The position numbers were made by a program, and so were the translations under genes. A DNA stretch of 64,000 nt from Cryptomeria japonica. Lineage: Eukaryota > Streptophyta > Pinopsida > Cupressales > Cupressaceae. This document shows positions 1 to 12,329 of the stretch, piece after piece. Position 1 is the first letter of the stretch. Every line of letters begins with the position of its first letter. The stretch spans positions 111,977,433 through 112,041,432 of the forward strand of contig NC_081410.1 of assembly GCF_030272615.1 (NCBI RefSeq), given 5' to 3'. Below the pieces are notes generated by a model. The model was not told where the DNA came from, made no database searches, and saw only the letters and a list, made by a program, of their open reading frames with translations.

Positions 1-2400
1 TATGTGTTGGTTGCGAGTTGACTGCAAATCCTTAAGCTACCTGTTAGTTTCTCAAGACAAGCATTTATCCATATCAGCATTATTTATAACATATTGAAAA
101 TATATCAACCATAGAAATTTTCATAGCATATTCATATGTCTACTTGGCATATATATCATTAACTAGGTAAAAGTATAGTTCAAGATATAGTTTCACGCAC
201 ATAAAAGTCTAATAAAAGTAGTAGGGAAGCAAGCGAAATTTTGGCAATTATAGGACTCGTCAAACCCAACATTCAATATTTATTATATGTGGATTTTGAT
301 TGTGAGAAATTGTTGCGAAAAATGTGTCTTAATCTTGTATTGCTAATGTTTAATTTTAATATGTTTTTTATACACTTTCTATTTCATCTTTTGATAGTTT
401 TATCTTCTTATGGAGAGTTGGCATCTCACTTGGGTGGATTGTTAAACTTCATCTTTTAGTGAGTTTTTGTCTTCTCATGAGAAGTTAGGCATCCCACTCT
501 TAGCTGGCATAGATTGGCCATGTGTCAACATCTTGTAGTGTGTGTAAGTTCATAGTGAAGGAAGTTACATGTGGGTAAGAGTATAGAGTTGTACCACACT
601 TATAACCAAAAAAAATAGTTTCTAGCAAAACTATTTTTTCTTAAACAATTTTGGGCAAAATTATTTGGTCTGAAACCACATGGCACCTATGTGACACATA
701 TAATTTTAGGTAAAACCCTTTTGTTTGAAATCGTCAAATAAATTCAATCATTGTAAAACTAAAATGGGGTTAGATTTAGATGTAATTATTCAAGTGAATC
801 TATTTCATTTGAGAGAGTTTTGGTCAAAACCTCTTTGCTAAAAACTATGTATGTGGTAGCTTAACCCCTTATTTGGAGAAAATTTAGAAAAAGTTCAACT
901 TCAACTATATATTTCTCCATAGAGGGATAATTTCATGAAAATCTAAAATACCCTTTTGTACAGCTCATAGTCTAGAATCCATTTTTTATTATATTGATTA
1001 GTTTTCATATGATATTTTTAAAATTTATTGCAAGTAGGTTTTTATAATCACATACGAGGTTGATTAAAAATAAAATAAAAATATTAAAACATATTTTTAA
1101 AAATTGTAAAATATATGGTGCACTAGAGGAGAGAATACCCTCTAAGAGAGTATACTCTTTTCTAAATGATAAGACCTATGGAAATTATGACATTCTTGTT
1201 AAGTTTGACTTTTTAAAATTATTAAAAAATAAATATTCATTAAATTATTTTTTTCGTGTATTAGACTTTGAAGTCAAGCATGTGGGGAAAAAATAGAGAA
1301 AATAATATATTTTATTCTTTTTTTTTTGTGACATCCCATTGACTTCACTTTTTTCAAAAAAAATCAACAATTAAAATTCTCTTAAATTTACAAAAATAGT
1401 ATCCAACCATTTATTTTTAACTTAAAATTATAAAATAAACTACATTAAGATTTCTATATTTTAGTAGCTCACATCATTATAAAATTTAAAAAATAAGTTA
1501 CTTTTAGGTGGTTGAAGTTGGAAATTTGTATTTTTGTTTTCCTTTATAAAAGTGTAACACTCTTTTGGACTCTTACCCACATGATAGATTCTATGATGTG
1601 TAAGAGCATGTATGAGGGAGATTACATTCCAACATTGACCAAAATTTTAATATATTGATACACTTGTTGTGTGTCATATTTTGAATTTTATAATGATGAC
1701 AAGTTTGGGTGGTCAAATATGGCAACTATAACATTGTAAGTTGTGTAAAGAAATATTAAAAATGGTCTAGAGGATCAAGACCATGGAGGGGAATTATAAT
1801 TTGAACCCATGCATTTGATTTATATACCTCTCGTGGGTTTGTAAATGGTTTTCCCAAATTCGTGATTTCTATTTTGTACTTCATCTATTTATTGGTGCTT
1901 GGAGTTGTAGTATGTATGCTTGATTTGTAGGTATCACTACATTGCTATATTTACTCTAGGTTTACATGTTTGTGATACTCTTATAATGACTTTCTTTTTA
2001 ATTATATTATGTTTAATTGGTTTACTAAATAATACATTAGTCTACTTTAGAGTGTGGGGTTTTCCTCCCAAATTTCCTAAGCACATCTTGCATTATGGTA
2101 TTGCTTATTTTATGTCTAAACATGTTTCCAATTTGTGCGACTATAAATATTTGATAATTTGCACAATACTCTACTCATTAGACTATTGTAGGAAGCATTT
2201 CTATGTGCATTCCTTCCTTTTTAACCTTTTTATAGGATACAAGGCACAACAAATAAACATGTTCTCTTATCCATTTCTTAGGTTGGTGGTTATGACTTGA
2301 TAGTCACTATTTGTTAGTCTAGATATTTTGAGTGTCTATATTGGGAATAACATGTGTATTTACTACCATTAGTTACCATTTGAAGTATAAATTCATTGAA
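1..2400. other. AT-rich DNA without a recognisable gene
   Basis: I see no conserved protein and no RNA gene here. The short open frames at 241-459, 1060-1296 and 1920-2300 are low-complexity or hydrophobic translations of AT-rich DNA, start at non-ATG codons or lack any family motif, and have no support. The only structure I can point to is the pair of inverted arms at about 550-606 and 1543-1600, listed separately. Confidence 0.6.
550..1600. repeat. About 1-kb segment bounded by imperfect inverted repeats
   Basis: A 15-base exact match (CATGTGGGTAAGAGT) lies at 568-582 on the plus strand and at 1569-1583 on the minus strand. Around it the arms stay partly complementary for about 50 bases, both running into a TTATAA-like sequence on the inner side. 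This could be a decayed non-autonomous DNA transposon or a chance inverted pair. No transposase and no clean target duplication are visible. Confidence 0.35.
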
Positions 2401-2404
2401 CACA

Positions 2405-3175
2405 CAACAGGACTGGCAAGGTAGAGGTGAATCAGTCTGAAACTTTAAAACAGATTAATTATAAACAACATTGACTTACTTAACAACAACACAAGAATCA
2501 TCAACACATGAGTATCAACCATCAACACATGATCACCAAATTTATGTGGAAAACCCAAATAGGGAAAAACCACAATGAGAAACTAACTCACAATATATAT
2601 CAACAGTTTACAATGAATATGGTTTCTTGCCAAAGATCTCATTGCTCTACACTTGCAGACTAAGGTGCGCAACCTTAGGCAAGATACAAAATAAAGACTT
2701 GTTATGTTGAAGATCACTTCTTCAAGGCAAGATACAAATTGTTGTCGAGGGACTCACTGTCAATCAACAACAAAGGAAATAGATAAATTAAAATTGAGAA
2801 GGATTATCCTAAACATGAATTTGTCCTTGAACAACTGGATCAAATGACTATCATCGTGGAAAACATCTCTAATAACTTATGCTATCACAACACACTATCT
2901 TCACTAAATATATCACCTTCAAAGCTCTTCTCAAACTGACTTTCATGCATTCACAATCTCATATCTTCTTGCATATCATTTGCATAGACTTTACATATAA
3001 TTTACTTTTTGGTCACACATAACTCATTCATCCACACACCTTAAATATGAGATATAGCATTGAAAACCTAATTAAGGATTGGCCAAAATAGAATAAGTAA
3101 TATTATACAAAATAAGCCACCCAGACCAATATGACTCAAAATAGTCCACTCTAGGAGAAAGAGGGAACCAAAACA
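2405..3175 (-). repeat. Degenerate Copia-type LTR fragment, reverse orientation
   Basis: The stretch holds gaggtgaatcagtc followed by gtggaaaacccaaatag and gggaaaaaccacaatgag. This is the reverse complement of the pattern 'TGGTTTTTCCC ... TGATTCACC' seen near the 3' end of the complete Copia-type LTRs in this window (5070-6045, 19941-20912, 33632-34683). Boundaries are approximate. The right edge is set where a new LTR-like start (tgttggcatg) begins at 3176. Confidence 0.45.
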
Positions 3176-5069
3176 TGTTGGCATGATATTGTCATTGATG
3201 TCAACAATGTCATAGTAGGTTGCAGATGAGGTAAAATGCAAAAAGGAGTGGACTGCAGATTTGAAAAAGAGTCGAGTTCATGTGTTGCAGAGGTGAAAAT
3301 GGCATGGCATCACTGTGTTGAATTGGCTTCATAACATGATTAATCCATCAAGTCTCGTCTATATTGGTTGCAGAATAAAAATGATGAAAATTCATAGGTT
3401 TTATAGTTTTTGGTATGACCATGTCTCTGTCTTACCGATACGATCTTCAGTTCGTTGTAACTTACTCTATCGACAAGATTGTTTTTTATCACTTATCGGC
3501 CTATCGCGTCCGATTAGAAAAGTGCAAGTGTATCACTTTTGTTCCCAAGTTTGTGTTTCTCTCGATCCTCCGATCTCTAATGTGGACCCCACCAAGAATC
3601 TCATGCCTTATGTCATTTGATCGTGTCTAAATGAAAAATTTGAAGTCATTTTGTTCTCAATTCTGACTTATGGTCGATCTCCAATCTCTAATAGTCGGGC
3701 CCACTTTATCCGAGTGTCTGCAGATGTCCAAGTAGTGTATGCTCATTGATTTAAATTTGACTGTGTGGCTAGAGATAAGGGTTTCGATGTGACACCAACA
3801 TTGTCACATCGACAAAGGTTAACCGCCAGACGAAATTCGCCATTTTGCAAATCAACTTTTTCATTGACTTTAGCCTCTTGCGATCCAACGAAAAGTAAAG
3901 TGTGACCGCTCAGTTGGAGGATATAAGGACATCACATTATTGCAAAGTAACCGCTAAGGCAAACCATATGGTTTGTGAAACAATGAAAAGATGGGATGAC
4001 TGTGGGGTGCTTTCGCCATTTTGCGGTCAAGTCTTTTTTGTTGATTGTAGCATTTGCAATATGGCAAAAAGAAGGAAATGTGACCACGGGGAGTTTTCGC
4101 TAGTCAAGCCTCCCTATCAACCCGGCACCTTATGAAATTGTGAAAAGGATATGTTGACCGCGTGGAGAAAAGGAAAAGGGATATGTTGACTTGATGACAT
4201 GGAAGGATCCTAAGCATTTAGAGCTAATGGCAGCCCCCACTATCTCGTACCTAGCAAGATGGAAGTGAGATGATCTCGTGAGGTGACACAGGTATGAAGG
4301 ATGAGGTGAATCCCGCTATCTCACGCTGAGGTAAACTTAAGGAAGATGACACTACAGGGTTATAAGGAGAAGAGATGGGTGAGGGTCCTCATCATCTTGC
4401 AGGTGCGGGATTGAAATGCAGAAACATAAATGGATGCTAATAGATATATTATCCACGTGGATGAGTTGACCAAGGAAGACTAGATGACATGGATGGTGTT
4501 TTTGAAGACATGGAGCATGACAAACAAATGAAAGCCAATCAAATTGAAAGAAGATATTACTTGCAAAGAAGGTGTACTTTAATGGGTTAGAATTCTATCC
4601 AATCAAAGAAAGTCGAGAGGAGATGAAGTTGTATTTAATGGAGGCCCTGTTGTATTTTGTTGAGAAGCTTGATAATATCCATGACAAAAATATCAGACCA
4701 AGGATTACTAAATATAGTAATCTATACTCAAATGCAATCTGAATGCAGAAGAATATCAAGAGAATACATTTATTATTGACGGTTATCTGTGTAGAGAGGA
4801 TATAAACAGTGTGTAGACAAGATCTCTCAAAGGCCAAAAAGATTATTTTCTAAAATTCATTCTTGGAGGGAAAAATCCTATATGGACTAAGTTGACTGAA
4901 TTAAAATATTTTGATGATTTGGAAGAGTGAAGTAGGAATGTGAGGTAGAGTTGGCTGAGACAAGAAGTGTGTATGTTGAACAAAAAAAGGTATCAATTCT
5001 GAGATTTGAGAGCTATAGAAAAGAGAGGTGTGATTGCACAGAAGAAAGAAAGCAGAAAAGAGAGAGAGG
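3176..5069 (+). repeat. Copia-type LTR-like start and unassigned DNA, cut by the next element
   Basis: It begins tgttggcatgatattgtca, followed by ttgatgtcaac, the same form as the start of the solo LTR at 33632 ('TGTTGGTATT... GTCATTGATGTCAAC'). No matching LTR end is found before the element that starts at 5070, so this is probably the 5' part of an older LTR plus other DNA. Short frames here (3315-3630, 3902-4135, 4595-4837) show no family motifs and I do not call them genes. Confidence 0.35.
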
Positions 5070-6045
5070 TGTTGGCAATTGACACTCATCTAGTGGTCTC
5101 CGGTGATTTCTTGTTGTTTCTGGTGGATGATTATTGGTTTAGGTTTTTCATTAATGGCAACTCTTCATGGAGATCCAATCTGGTGATCATAATTCCTCTT
5201 ATCCGGAAGTAGGTGTGTACCAGTATTTCAGGGAGAACAAACCATTTTTGGGTCCGGATGCTTTCCGGTGATTGTGGTGCATTGAATCGTGTTCTTGTTG
5301 ATTGAGCTGACTTAGATACATTATTTTATTATCATTTTGGTGATTCGCATTTATCTTTTTTGATCTGGTCAAGCCGACATGTAACTACACACTACACCTT
5401 CAAGTCGAAATGATGTATGACCTATTTTGTGGATACCAGTATATAAGTTTGATATGGGTGATCTTTTTGGTGGACGGTGCGATTGTATGCGAGTGAGAGG
5501 TGATCGATAATCCATTTTGGCATAATTTCATGTGCGCATTCTTGATCTAGTAGCTAACTGAGACAGTGTACAGAGCAGAACTGAGCAGAATAGAGAAGGT
5601 GATCCAGTCAGTGTTTTCGCACTTAACCGGAACTCATTCAAGCATAGTAGATTCTATTTCAGATTTCATACATTGTAATACATCACAGTAACAGCTTTGT
5701 AAGTCATTCAAACTTCTCTAAGGGTTCTAGCCTTTCAGGTTATTGTGATTGAGTAGTGAGCTCTAGGCAGTGTGCCTGAATGTCTGTGCATTCCCATTTT
5801 GTAATATTGGTTTTTCTACTGGCCATAGTGGAATAATATTGTGGGTTCAAATCCCACCATGGTTTTTCCCATTTCGGTTACCATGTAAAAATTCGGTGTT
5901 ATGATCTTGTGGTTGCTTGTTTCATGTTTCTGCATTTCACTTTTAATTGTTTTCTTCTGGTGGTTAAAAGTTAAGTTTGAAAATCTGCTAACTGGTAGAT
6001 CATTGATTCACCCCTCCCCCCTCTCAATGATCCATGATTCCAATA
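5070..6045 (+). repeat. LTR 1 of the Copia-like element
   Basis: It starts TGTTGGCAATTGACACTC and ends at a degenerate CCAATA. It is collinear with 19941-20912 and differs at very roughly one base in ten by eye, so this is an old copy. A TATA-like gtatataag lies near 5437-5447. Near the 3' end it carries the 'gtgggttcaaatcccacc' and 'ggtttttccc' motifs typical of this LTR type. It is followed one base later by TTGGTATC, the first half of the PBS. Confidence 0.8.
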
Positions 6046-6046
6046 A

Positions 6047-6054
6047 TTGGTATC
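6047..6054 (+). promoter_or_regulatory. First half of a split primer-binding site
   Basis: TTGGTATC here continues at 17320 as GTATCAGATCC once the Tat-1 insertion and one copy of its GTATC target duplication are removed. The joined site matches the plant initiator-Met PBS (TGGTATCAGAGC) with one mismatch. It shows that Tat-1 landed exactly in the PBS of the older element. Confidence 0.8.
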
Positions 6055-6845
6055 TGTAGACACCCAAAATTGTCATGTCTAATTAAATAAATATTATTTA
6101 TTTAATTATCTAAGCTTAATTCTTCTATTAATTAAATAAATCTGTATTTATTTAATTAATTCATTGATCCTCTTCTAGCCTTATTTCTCATTTAAATAAA
6201 TACATTTATTTATTTAAATTATCCTTTTCCTAAATTAAATAAATATTTTTATTTATTTAATTATCCCACTTCTTCTATTAATTAAATAAATCTTTATTTA
6301 TTTAATTAATTCATTAGCCTTTTCTACCCATGACACATGTCATTCATCTCTTAATTCATACACTACCTACCCCTTTCATTATTTTATTATTTCTTTTACC
6401 TACACTCTAATCATAGCCGACCTCCTTTTACACCTCTCAATCTTATCCCTCCATTTCATATAGTGTCTTCTATACAAGGAGATGTTTCCTTCATTATCAA
6501 ACCCTAATCAACCCAATTGTTCTATGCATTCTAATCATCTTTTACGCACTTGACTACACTACGATCCTACTAGCAACCGCATTCCGTTCTTTGTTGAGCT
6601 CTTGTGCACATAAAATCTGAGAGCAAATATATCAAGCAAGATCAATGGAGATAGGAAGAATGGAGATCCAAACCCTATTGGACATGTGATGGTATAATCT
6701 TTGTGATTTCATGTGATTTGCATTGTCTTAGGTAATCTTCATATGTTATGGTGGGTCTTTGTTGATTGTTAGGCTAGGGTTTTGTGGTTGAATACATTTA
6801 GCCTTTCAATATTGTTATTATTGTTATCCATTTTCACCATATACA
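6055..6845 (+). repeat. Tat-1 5' LTR
   Basis: It starts TGTAGACACCCAAAATTG and ends CACCATATACA. The first 250 bases contain five AT-rich palindromes of the form TTAATTAAATAAAT...ATTTATTTAATTAA (about 6080-6310). The TATA-box position reads CTATACAAGG (6470-6479), whereas the 3' LTR has CTATATAAGG at the same place, so the promoter copy driving the full-length RNA appears weakened. Confidence 0.95.
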
Positions 6846-6848
6846 TTT

Positions 6849-6866
6849 TGGCACGCCCCGTGGGAC
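6849..6866 (+). promoter_or_regulatory. Tat-1 primer-binding site
   Basis: TGGCACGCCCCGTGGGAC lies three bases after the LTR end. It resembles the TGGCGCCCACCGTGGGGC (tRNA-Lys) PBS of many plant Gypsy elements but with several differences, so the primer tRNA cannot be assigned by eye. Confidence 0.7.
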
Positions 6867-6979
6867 ATGGATTTTTCTTAGATTTGTGTTTTTTGCAGAT
6901 TTTTCTAACCTTATATTGCTATTTTGTAAAACAATTGGGAGAATAACCTTGTGCAGCTAGGGTTTTGGACACAAAATCA

Positions 6980-7850
6980 AGATCTTGGAGAGATTCGATC
7001 ATATCTCACAAACGGCTAGGAAATTTTGCACCAAATGTTTTTTGCAGGTTGAAGAAAGTATCAAGAGCTCTCAATCCAAAATTCAGAATTTTTGGAGCAC
7101 ATTTTCATTTTCTATGAATTTTTTATGATTTTTCATAAAAAATTAATTTTGAGAGCAAATGAGAGAATTTTTCGGATTTTCTTACATTTTTGGAAATCTC
7201 TCATAATTATACATAGGATCTGTTCTTTGTGATTTTAATTTTGATGCAAAATATTTCCCTAAAAATTGGATCTTTAAAAATTAGGGTTTTTCTTTATTTT
7301 GATCAGATCTCACAAACGGCTTTGAATTTTGACATAACATTTTTTTTGTAAGTCAGGAAAAGTATCAGAAAGATTCAGTAAAAATTTCAAATTTTTTAGA
7401 TTTATTTTGCATTTTATATGAATTTTTTATGATTTTTCATAAAAAATTAATTTTGAGAGAAAATTAGCAAATTTTTTGGATTTTCTTACATTTTTGGAAA
7501 TCTCTCAAAATTATACACAGGATTTGTTCTTTGTGATTTTAAATTTTATGCAAAATAATTCCTCAAAAATTAGATCTTTGAAAATTAGGGTTTTGCATTA
7601 TTTTACTCATATCTCACAAAGTGCTTGGATTTGTTATAGAAAAAATTTTGTGCAGGTTTGGAAGACAATGAGAACTTTCCAGTAAAAATTTCAGATTTTT
7701 TGGATTGATTTTGCATTTTATATGAATTTTTTATGATTTTTCATAAAAATTAATTTTTGGAGCAAATTAGCAAATTTTTTGGATTTTCTTACATTTCTGG
7801 AAATCCCTTGAAATTTTACAGGTGTTCTTTTTTTATGATGAATCAGATCT
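6980..7850 (+). repeat. 304-bp tandem repeat, about 2.8 copies, in the Tat-1 leader
   Basis: The string atctcacaaa recurs at 7003, 7307 and 7611, exactly 304 bp apart, and the surrounding sequence is collinear throughout. Each unit has a near-perfect hairpin, AATTTTTTATGA with loop TTTT and a complementary arm (7117-7144, 7421-7448, about 7725-7751; the third arm is one A shorter). The units lie in the untranslated leader between PBS and gag. Their role is unknown. The short frame at 7476-7685 is AT-rich noise inside unit 2. Confidence 0.9.
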
Positions 7851-9408
7851 TTGAATTGGTCAACAAAACGCATTGTTGAAGGCCCCTATTTCACAAAGTC
7901 TTTTGGATCTAAAATTTACCTAACTTGTGTGCTTGCAGGAAGGAGTGATTATTTCAAACAATCCAAACTACTAATAAATCTTTGTTGCAGGTCATTGGCA
8001 AAGGTTTTTTTGGATTTTTATTGTGTGCCTTGTTTTCATAGACTAGCAAACACTTCAATTGGTGCACTAAAATTGAATCATTGTCTTTTGTGTCTTGAGC
8101 AATAGGCTCTTTTTGTTTAATCTTTAGAGGGCCTGTCTTCCCGTGTGGTCATTAGGACTACTAGTGAGAAGAGAACGACCCAAGTAGTTGCGAGGAAAAC
8201 CCACCTCTTCTGAACCACTATAAACAACTGTATTCATGGTTGAAACTATGGATAACGTGTGCTGATTAGTTCATACCGACACTATGTCTCCCCATAAACC
8301 CGTTTGATCAAATTTATTTGCTTAGTTGTAGGGTGTAGCCCCTACTGGCTGGGAGCCTTCTGTATGTACAGAGCTGAAAGTTCTGCATGTATGGCCACAC
8401 GAGCGGATGCCCTTACTAGCACCTTTTTGTTTTAGAAGCCCAAATCCTTCTAGTTGTTGGGGCAGGAGGTCGGACCTCTGGTAGCGGCCCACACACATAC
8501 GGTTCTTAGTAGAGATACAAAGTTCGCCACGGGGAGTTTTCATGGGGACTGATGCTTGGCTGACCCGAGAAGTGAGTGTCGAGGGTGGAGCCAGTGAGGT
8601 CAAGCATCTAAGTATCCGCTCTGAATAGCATAGCCTCGGGGGTAAAACCTCATGTGAGATCAACAACTATTGTCTTGGCCAGCCATAAGAATTGTGCTTG
8701 ACTTATTTTAAACATTCAAAACATTCAAGACCAAATAGAAAAACATTGTGTCTTTTGTGTCTTCAAGTGTATGCAAAACAATTTTACATCAAACAACACA
8801 CTTTTCTTGGAGTCATTTTGAGTCTAAACACTTGCAAACATTGAGTCCTCAACAACATTGTGTCCTCTTGTCATGAAGAACAGTCAAACATTCAGATTTG
8901 GTTACAACCAACAACTTCACAAATTGGAAAAATTTTACAGTCCAGCAAACAAGTGCAATCAGTTTCAGAATTCTTGAGCTTCCTAGGTTGTTTCTCCAGG
9001 TTTTCATCTAGCATTCAACTTGTCTTTAGGTCTCACAAAGTCCATCATTGCTTTACATCTTGCATTAAATTTACATTTGTCTAAACTTGAGTCAAAAGGT
9101 CACTTGCTTGTCCTCACTAACTTTGTCAACACACTACATACAACAACACTTTGCTAAGTGGTCCCTCATCAAGGTTTCTTACCTTTGGGTCTCATTTGGT
9201 CTTACTTAGAGTCAAGGTCAACTTACCTCATCAAGAGAAACTATCCTCTCTTTGGAAGTCACACCTACTCTACTACATACATACTTGGTCTTACACTTTG
9301 GACATTGCAAGTACACTTCAAATTCATTTACATTCCATCCAACTCTTGGTCTTCCATACTCTTTCCATTTTTCATCTAGTCTCACACATCTTGGTCAATA
9401 CATAGTTC
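7851..9408 (+). other. Tat-1 untranslated leader, including a GC-richer block
   Basis: This is the rest of the leader before gag. The part at about 8140-8690 is distinctly GC-richer than its surroundings and lacks long frames on the plus strand; a frame on the minus strand (8322-8666) has no recognisable features. The block could be a structured packaging, dimerisation or translation-control region, but I cannot fold it here. From 8700 to 9400 the sequence is a run of CA/TT-rich words with small frames that look non-coding. Confidence 0.6.
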
Positions 9409-11045
9409 ATGGTTGAAACCCGTCTTCAAAAATCTAGGAGAGAAACTAAAGAGGCTCAAGAGTCCGCAAACATGAGTTCTTATGAGTATGACAATGATAT
9501 CTTTTTCAATTCTGGTCATACTACATTACCTGACATGGATGTCTATAGAAACATTCCAAATGTTGAGAACATGGACACTATAAACAACAATGCTACACAA
9601 AATGACAATGTGGACAACTTTTCAGTACATTCAGCAGATGTGGAAGAATCCATTATGAATCCCCATTTCAATCGATTGGTTGAGGAAATAATGAGGAGGG
9701 ATAGACAATACTTCTTACAAATGATGGCACAAAGTGGAGCCAAGATACCTCATGATTTTGACATGTCTCAAATAATGGAACATAGACCTTTGCAACAACC
9801 TCACTCCAATATGGATCAAAGGAGACCTAATAGTGGAGGAAATAGAGGACCAACATGGTACCTGAATCACCATCAGCTTTGCTTCAAAAACTAGAGGTCC
9901 CACATACACATGGTCAAACATATGATACTTACCTTCGTAGACCATTATGGAAGTCTTATGCTGACAAATATGCTCAATCACATACTAATGCTAAGGATCA
10001 ACCACCAAAACAATTGGATGTTCAAAGGCATGCTCAAAATTTGGACACAAGGAAACCTCATGTCAAATTTGGGGGCAACACAATAGAACATGACATGCCT
10101 GTAGAATATGGTATACATGCGCAAAATAGATATGGGGTTCCTCAACATGAATCTATACCAAGTGGTCCATATACACAGCATCATTATAGACCTCCTCCAT
10201 ATGAACATGTGTATGATCAATATCATCCATATATGCAACATGCTCCTCCTCCAATTGGTGCCTCAAGCATGGGGTATGGTCCAAGAAGTCGATCTCCACC
10301 TAAGAGCAATTTGGAGCAACAAATTAGGGACTTACAAAAGAAAATGGAGGACATAAATACACCAAAGCCAACATACACAATGAGAGACATATTTCATTAT
10401 CCATTTGACAAGAGCATTCCAATGCCTCCTTTTCCTACACACTTTGTGACGCCTAAATTTGATAAGTATAGAGGAAAAGGGGATCCTAAGGCACACATAA
10501 GACAGTTTTTCACAGCTTGCATTGAGGTAGCAGCAAAAGAGACATATTTGATGAGATTATTCCCACAAAGCTTAGGCAATCAAGCTATGGAATGGTTCTC
10601 CCAACTTCCACCTGGAATTAAGTCATGGGGTGACTTAGCAGAGGCATTTATTCAACATTTCTCCTACAACATAGAGACAGACATATCAGTCACTACTTTG
10701 TGCAACACCAAGCAAAAAGAGGGAGAATCTTTTGCATCATTCTTACAAAGATGGAGAAATCTAGCCAGCAGATGCTCTTGTGAAATTCCACAAAAACAAA
10801 TGGTAGAGATGTTCACACAAAATGTTAACAAAGACATTGGCTATGACTTAAGGAAAGCTTGTTTGTCTACCTTCAAGGACGTCATTGAAAAAGGCTTAGC
10901 AATAGAGAAGGTCCTAATTGAACAAGGAATTATTAAGATATTCAAGGAAAACAAAGATGACTTTAAAGGAAAAGACAAGCCAAGATTTTGGAATAAAAAC
11001 AAGAACACAATCAATGATGGTGTTGTTGACGCCAACACAGTGTGA
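9409..11045 (+). pseudogene. Tat-1 gag (capsid region), frameshifted
   Basis: This is the structural polyprotein of a Tat-lineage Gypsy element; it would form the cytoplasmic virus-like particle. The start at 9409 (MVETRLQKSRRE) is chosen because the minus-strand relative Tat-2 also starts gag with a short basic 'TRSQ'-like peptide. The frame shifts by one near 9857 and then stays open to 11045. The capsid core runs from about 10390 to 10930, with the family's signature words (PKFDKYRGKGDPKAH, LMRLFPQSLGNQAMEWFSQL, GESFASFLQRWRNLA). It ends at a TGA (11043-11045), beyond which the same frame resumes. A proline/tyrosine/histidine-rich linker precedes the core. Confidence 0.9.
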
Positions 11046-12329
11046 CCCAAATTCATTTTTTCTGGATCAAGTTCTACAAACAATCAAGTGAATACTCAAA
11101 CAACTTCCAAATCACAAAGGAAGTACACTCCATTGGGAGAACCAGTTGAGTCAGTTTTCAAGAAGCTAGTGGCAAACAAGGTAATCACTATTCCAGATTT
11201 TCCTCCATATGAGCCAAAGGTTAAACCAAATTGGTGGAATGATGATGAGTATTGTGAATTTCATAAGAGCAAGGGTCATAAGACGGGAAATTGTCATTGA
11301 CTGAAGAACATCATACAAGATCTCATTGATAGAGGTGACATTGAGATTGAGGGACACTCATCCAATCAAAAACATGAGATGTTTAAGGAACCATTCCCAA
11401 AGCATGACAAGGGAAAAGCTAAAGCCACAGATGACCAAACCAACTATACCAGAGCATCCTATAACTATGATTCAACTATCAATCACATATCGATGGACAA
11501 TTACGTCTCTACTATTATCATCAAGGACAAAGCGTCCGAGAATTCTACTCAGAGACCCAAGATTGTCCTAAAAGGTATTGGATCTTCTTCCGAACCTACC
11601 TCTGAATGTCATGTTACAACTCGCCAAAGTAAATTCACTTTGCAAGGTGCTCCAGCTAAAAACACTACTTCCTCATCAACCAAGCCTGAGTATGACCTTG
11701 TAGAACAATTAGGGAAGACACCCGCGCTCATCTCCATTCTTGAGCTCCTACGCATATCCCCCGCACATAAATCCATTCTTGACAAAATCTTGAGAGAAAC
11801 TGTCGTTCCTACTGATCTGAACGTGGACCAGTTTCAAGCCATGGTGGGATACCTTTCCATTCCATACTCCCTTACATTCACAGAAGCAGATGACGCCTCC
11901 GTAAGTCAGCCACATAATGTACCTTTACACATTGAAGCCTTCATGCACAAACATAGAATCAAATGAGTCCTGATAGATGGAAGAGCAGGTCTAAACATTT
12001 GTACATTGAGCACTATTAAACAATTGGGATATTCCGACAAAGCTATGAATTCTACAAACAAAATTACTATCAAAGCATATGATGATGAAGAGCGTTCATC
12101 CAAGGGTACAATCACCTTACCTCTCAGAGTTGGGCTAGTTACAAAGGATGTGGTTTGTCAAGTACTTGATCTGGATCTCACATACAACATATTGCTAGGA
12201 CGTCCTTGGATTCATGAAATGAGGGCAGTCCCATCTACATATCATCGATGTATCAAGTTTCCACACAATGGAGTTGAAGTGACCGTCAAAGCGGATCCAA
12301 ATCCATTCATATATTGCAACAATCTATGA
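11046..12329 (+). pseudogene. Tat-1 gag C-terminus (zinc knuckle) and aspartic protease, with stops
   Basis: This is in the same frame as the gag above, interrupted by TGA at 11298-11300, 11964-11966 and 12327-12329. A variant zinc knuckle (CEFHKSKGHKTGNC, about 11252-11295) precedes a linker of about 200 residues. The protease follows at about 11967-12260. Its active-site motif reads LIDGRAGLNICTL where the family has DGGAG, and a stop lies just before it, so it cannot be active. The protease body (YNILLGRPWIHEM) matches the equivalent in Tat-2 (58788-59417) closely. These products would normally mature gag and pol. Confidence 0.88.

Noticed and set aside
241-2300. Small open frames in the left part (241-459, 1060-1296, 1920-2300)
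   Set aside because: AT-rich, low complexity, some with non-ATG starts, no family motif and no splice or promoter context; consistent with chance.
8322-8666. Minus-strand frame of 114 codons in the Tat-1 leader
   Set aside because: Opposite to gag, no recognisable domain, explained by the GC-richer leader block.
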